DNA from: Gammaproteobacteria bacterium
GTDB lineage: Bacteria > Pseudomonadota > Gammaproteobacteria > Steroidobacterales > JACDCP01
Length of the DNA: 15,709 nt
NCBI GenBank assembly: GCA_013817465.1
Contig: JACDCP010000032.1
Location: forward strand, 1 to 15,709
Direction: 5' to 3'
Positions 14,047 through 15,709 of the stretch are shown one piece after another. The notes below the pieces were generated by a model, which worked only from the letters and a program-made list of their open reading frames with translations, did no database searches and was not told where the DNA came from. A program made the translations under genes and the position numbers. Position 1 is the stretch's first letter; each line of letters starts with the position of its first letter.

Positions 14047-15615
14047 TCAGGGCTCCGTGAATCCTGCGATCACGGCGGCATAGATTTCGACGGCCTCGAA
14101 CAGATTGCCGAGCCGCAGGTTTTCGTTCGCCGCGTGCTGATTGTTGTCGTGGTTCGCGACCGGCAGGATAACGACGGGTGCATCGAGCCGCTCGCGAATA
14201 TGGTACAGCGGCAGGCTGCCGCCCATCGTCGGCATCAGAATCAGCTCTTCGCCGACGGCTTCGCGCATCACGGCAATCAAGGCCTTCGCTCCCGGCGAAT
14301 CCATGATGGTGCGCACGGCCGGGTAGCCGCTATCGCTCCAGGAAACCTGCGCGACCCGTGCATGAGCGCGCAGCGTCTTCGGGTCCGGCAAATCGCTGAC
14401 GATGTAATAACCCTGGGCGCGTATGTGCGCGTCGACGAGCTCGCGTGCCTTCTTCGGGGTGAGATCCGGCACGAGGCGTAGCCCCACGGAGGCTGTCGCG
14501 CTCACGGGGATCGCATTCGCCGCTGCTTCGCCGACCGCCCCCGCGCGCAGGCCTTTGATGTTGAGCGCGGGCTCCAGCAAGCGCTCTTCGAGCCTCTGCC
14601 CGCCACCCTCCGTGTGCCCCAGCGCCAGCTCATCGACGAGTGCGGCATCGACGGACGGAGCCGCCTCGATCGCCGCCCGCTCGGCCGGCGTCGGGGACAC
14701 AACATCTTCGTAGAAACCATCGATCTGAATCCGTCCCTCGGGGCTGCGCATGCCCGCGAGCAGATGCACGAGCATCGCAGCCGGATTCGGTGCCCAGTTG
14801 CCGTAGTGACCACTGTGCACGGCGTTCGCAGGCCCGAACACGGTGATGTCCAGCCCGCTCACGCCGCGCACGCCGAACGCGAGCTGCGGCCGGCCGGACT
14901 GGTGGCGCGGCCCGTCGCAGAACAGCCAGAGATCCGCGGCAAGCAGCTCGGCGTGACGCTGAAGCATCGAAGCGAGATGCGGCGAGCCGGCTTCCTCCTC
15001 GCCTTCGAAGAAAAATTTGAGGTTCACCGCGCGCCGGATATCCGCGGCGGCGAGGGCATCCAGGGCGTGCGCGATGGCCACGATCGGCGCTTTGTCGTCA
15101 CCGGCCGAACGCGCATACACCCGCCAGTCCGGATCGAGCGCCGCCTCGATATCCTCGAGCTCGACCAGTCCGGCACCGTCTTCGAGCCGGCCGTCGCGCA
15201 ACACGGGCGTCCATGGCTCAGATGCCCACTTTCCCGGCTGCACGGGCTGCCCGTCATAGTGCACGTAAATCATGAGCGTGAAGCCGGCGCCCGGTGCGGA
15301 CAGCTCGCCATAGACGGCCGGCGGACTGCCGTCCGTTTCGAGCAGGCGTGCGTCAATGCCGCGGCGCTGGAGCATGCCGACGATGTGTTCGGCATTGCGG
15401 CGAATGTTTGCGGCGTCCGAGGCGACGTTCGGGATACCCAGCAGCTCGATGAACTCGCGCAGCATCTCATGCTGATGCTCGTCGACGTGTGTCTGCGCAG
15501 CGGCCGAGGCTGCCCGGACCCGTGTCTCGGCGGAATGAGCGGCCGGCGCCGGCAACGCGAGAACCAGCAAAGCCGCCAAACAGCGAAGCTCAACCGAACC
15601 CCACGGCTTCAACAT
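14047..15615 (-). CDS. Exported M20-family metallopeptidase
   Basis: This protein of about 522 residues begins with a Sec-type signal peptide (hydrophobic LAALLVLALPAPAAHS, cleavage probably after AHS near residue 27), so it acts in the periplasm or outside. The M20 di-zinc catalytic residues are visible: YVHYDGQPV (His119, Asp121), the bridging-Asp region RSAGDDKAP (about 170-177), FFEGEEEAGSP with the catalytic and ligand Glu pair (about 207-208), and a late NQHAANEN (His about 494). A dimerisation domain lies between. It is of the CNDP/dipeptidase-like type, probably splitting small peptides for nutrition. Substrate cannot be inferred. The ATG at 15615 begins the signal peptide; ATGs at 15654 and 15672 are in frame, and none of the three has a clear ribosome-binding site. 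MAPEG follows in the same direction. Confidence 0.9.
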   Translation of the reverse strand: MLKPWGSVELRCLAALLVLALPAPAAHSAETRVRAASAAAQTHVDEHQHEMLREFIELLGIPNVASDAANIRRNAEHIVGMLQRRGIDARLLETDGSPPAVYGELSAPGAGFTLMIYVHYDGQPVQPGKWASEPWTPVLRDGRLEDGAGLVELEDIEAALDPDWRVYARSAGDDKAPIVAIAHALDALAAADIRRAVNLKFFFEGEEEAGSPHLASMLQRHAELLAADLWLFCDGPRHQSGRPQLAFGVRGVSGLDITVFGPANAVHSGHYGNWAPNPAAMLVHLLAGMRSPEGRIQIDGFYEDVVSPTPAERAAIEAAPSVDAALVDELALGHTEGGGQRLEERLLEPALNIKGLRAGAVGEAAANAIPVSATASVGLRLVPDLTPKKARELVDAHIRAQGYYIVSDLPDPKTLRAHARVAQVSWSDSGYPAVRTIMDSPGAKALIAVMREAVGEELILMPTMGGSLPLYHIRERLDAPVVILPVANHDNNQHAANENLRLGNLFEAVEIYAAVIAGFTEP

Positions 15616-15709
15616 GTGGATCGTTTGCGGGCCGGCGTGGCGAGACGCGCGCATTCCCGATGGCGGAAGCATCTCAGCAGATGGTCGTTGACCATGCCCG
15701 TCGCCTGCA

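Overview
The window is a dense, high-GC stretch of core bacterial chromosome. It is most likely from a gammaproteobacterium outside the enterics. The evidence is the pairing of a def-fmt-rsmB-(DUF4390)-ntrY block with a divergent lysM-dprA-smg-topA-tsaC-hemF block, a layout typical of Gammaproteobacteria. TopA ends in TopoI C-terminal repeats plus a Lys/Arg-rich tail rather than Cys4 zinc fingers. I cannot name the genus from sequence alone. There is no rRNA, tRNA, CRISPR array, transposase or prophage gene.

Layout. (1) Positions 1-127 hold a nested stem-loop repeat and a second small hairpin, with no gene. (2) Positions 128-5843, minus strand, form a co-oriented block read right to left: def (peptide deformylase), fmt (initiator-tRNA formyltransferase), rsmB (16S rRNA m5C967 methyltransferase), a secreted DUF4390 protein and ntrY (membrane sensor kinase). 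(3) Positions 5844-5997 are a divergent spacer with a plausible sigma70 promoter for the rightward genes. (4) Positions 5998-9062, plus strand: a LysM lipoprotein, dprA and smg, closed by a good intrinsic terminator. (5) Positions 9167-13547, plus strand: topA, tsaC, hemF and a small VOC/glyoxalase-fold protein, nearly abutting or overlapping. (6) Positions 13627-15615, minus strand: an exported M20 peptidase followed by a MAPEG membrane protein, convergent with the VOC gene.

The genes are mostly housekeeping. def and fmt put on and remove the formyl group of nascent proteins, rsmB modifies the ribosome, tsaC starts the t6A tRNA modification, topA controls supercoiling, hemF serves haem synthesis and dprA loads RecA on incoming single-stranded DNA.

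The unusual content lies between the genes. Two copies of a roughly 75-base inverted repeat with arms GGGGACATTCCTGATTTC / GAAATCAGGAATGTCCCC occur 6.1 kb apart. One fills the gap between the convergent VOC and MAPEG genes. The other lies directly upstream of dprA, and its right arm supplies the only usable dprA start codon. A GGGGTCAGACCCC palindrome sharing the same ATGGGG[A/T]CA head abuts the DUF4390 start codon. These look like REP/REPIN-type non-autonomous elements that have been built into gene starts and ends. A further oddity is fmt, which has no ATG, GTG or TTG at its conserved start and appears to begin at CTG. I did not find a clearly new multi-gene system.
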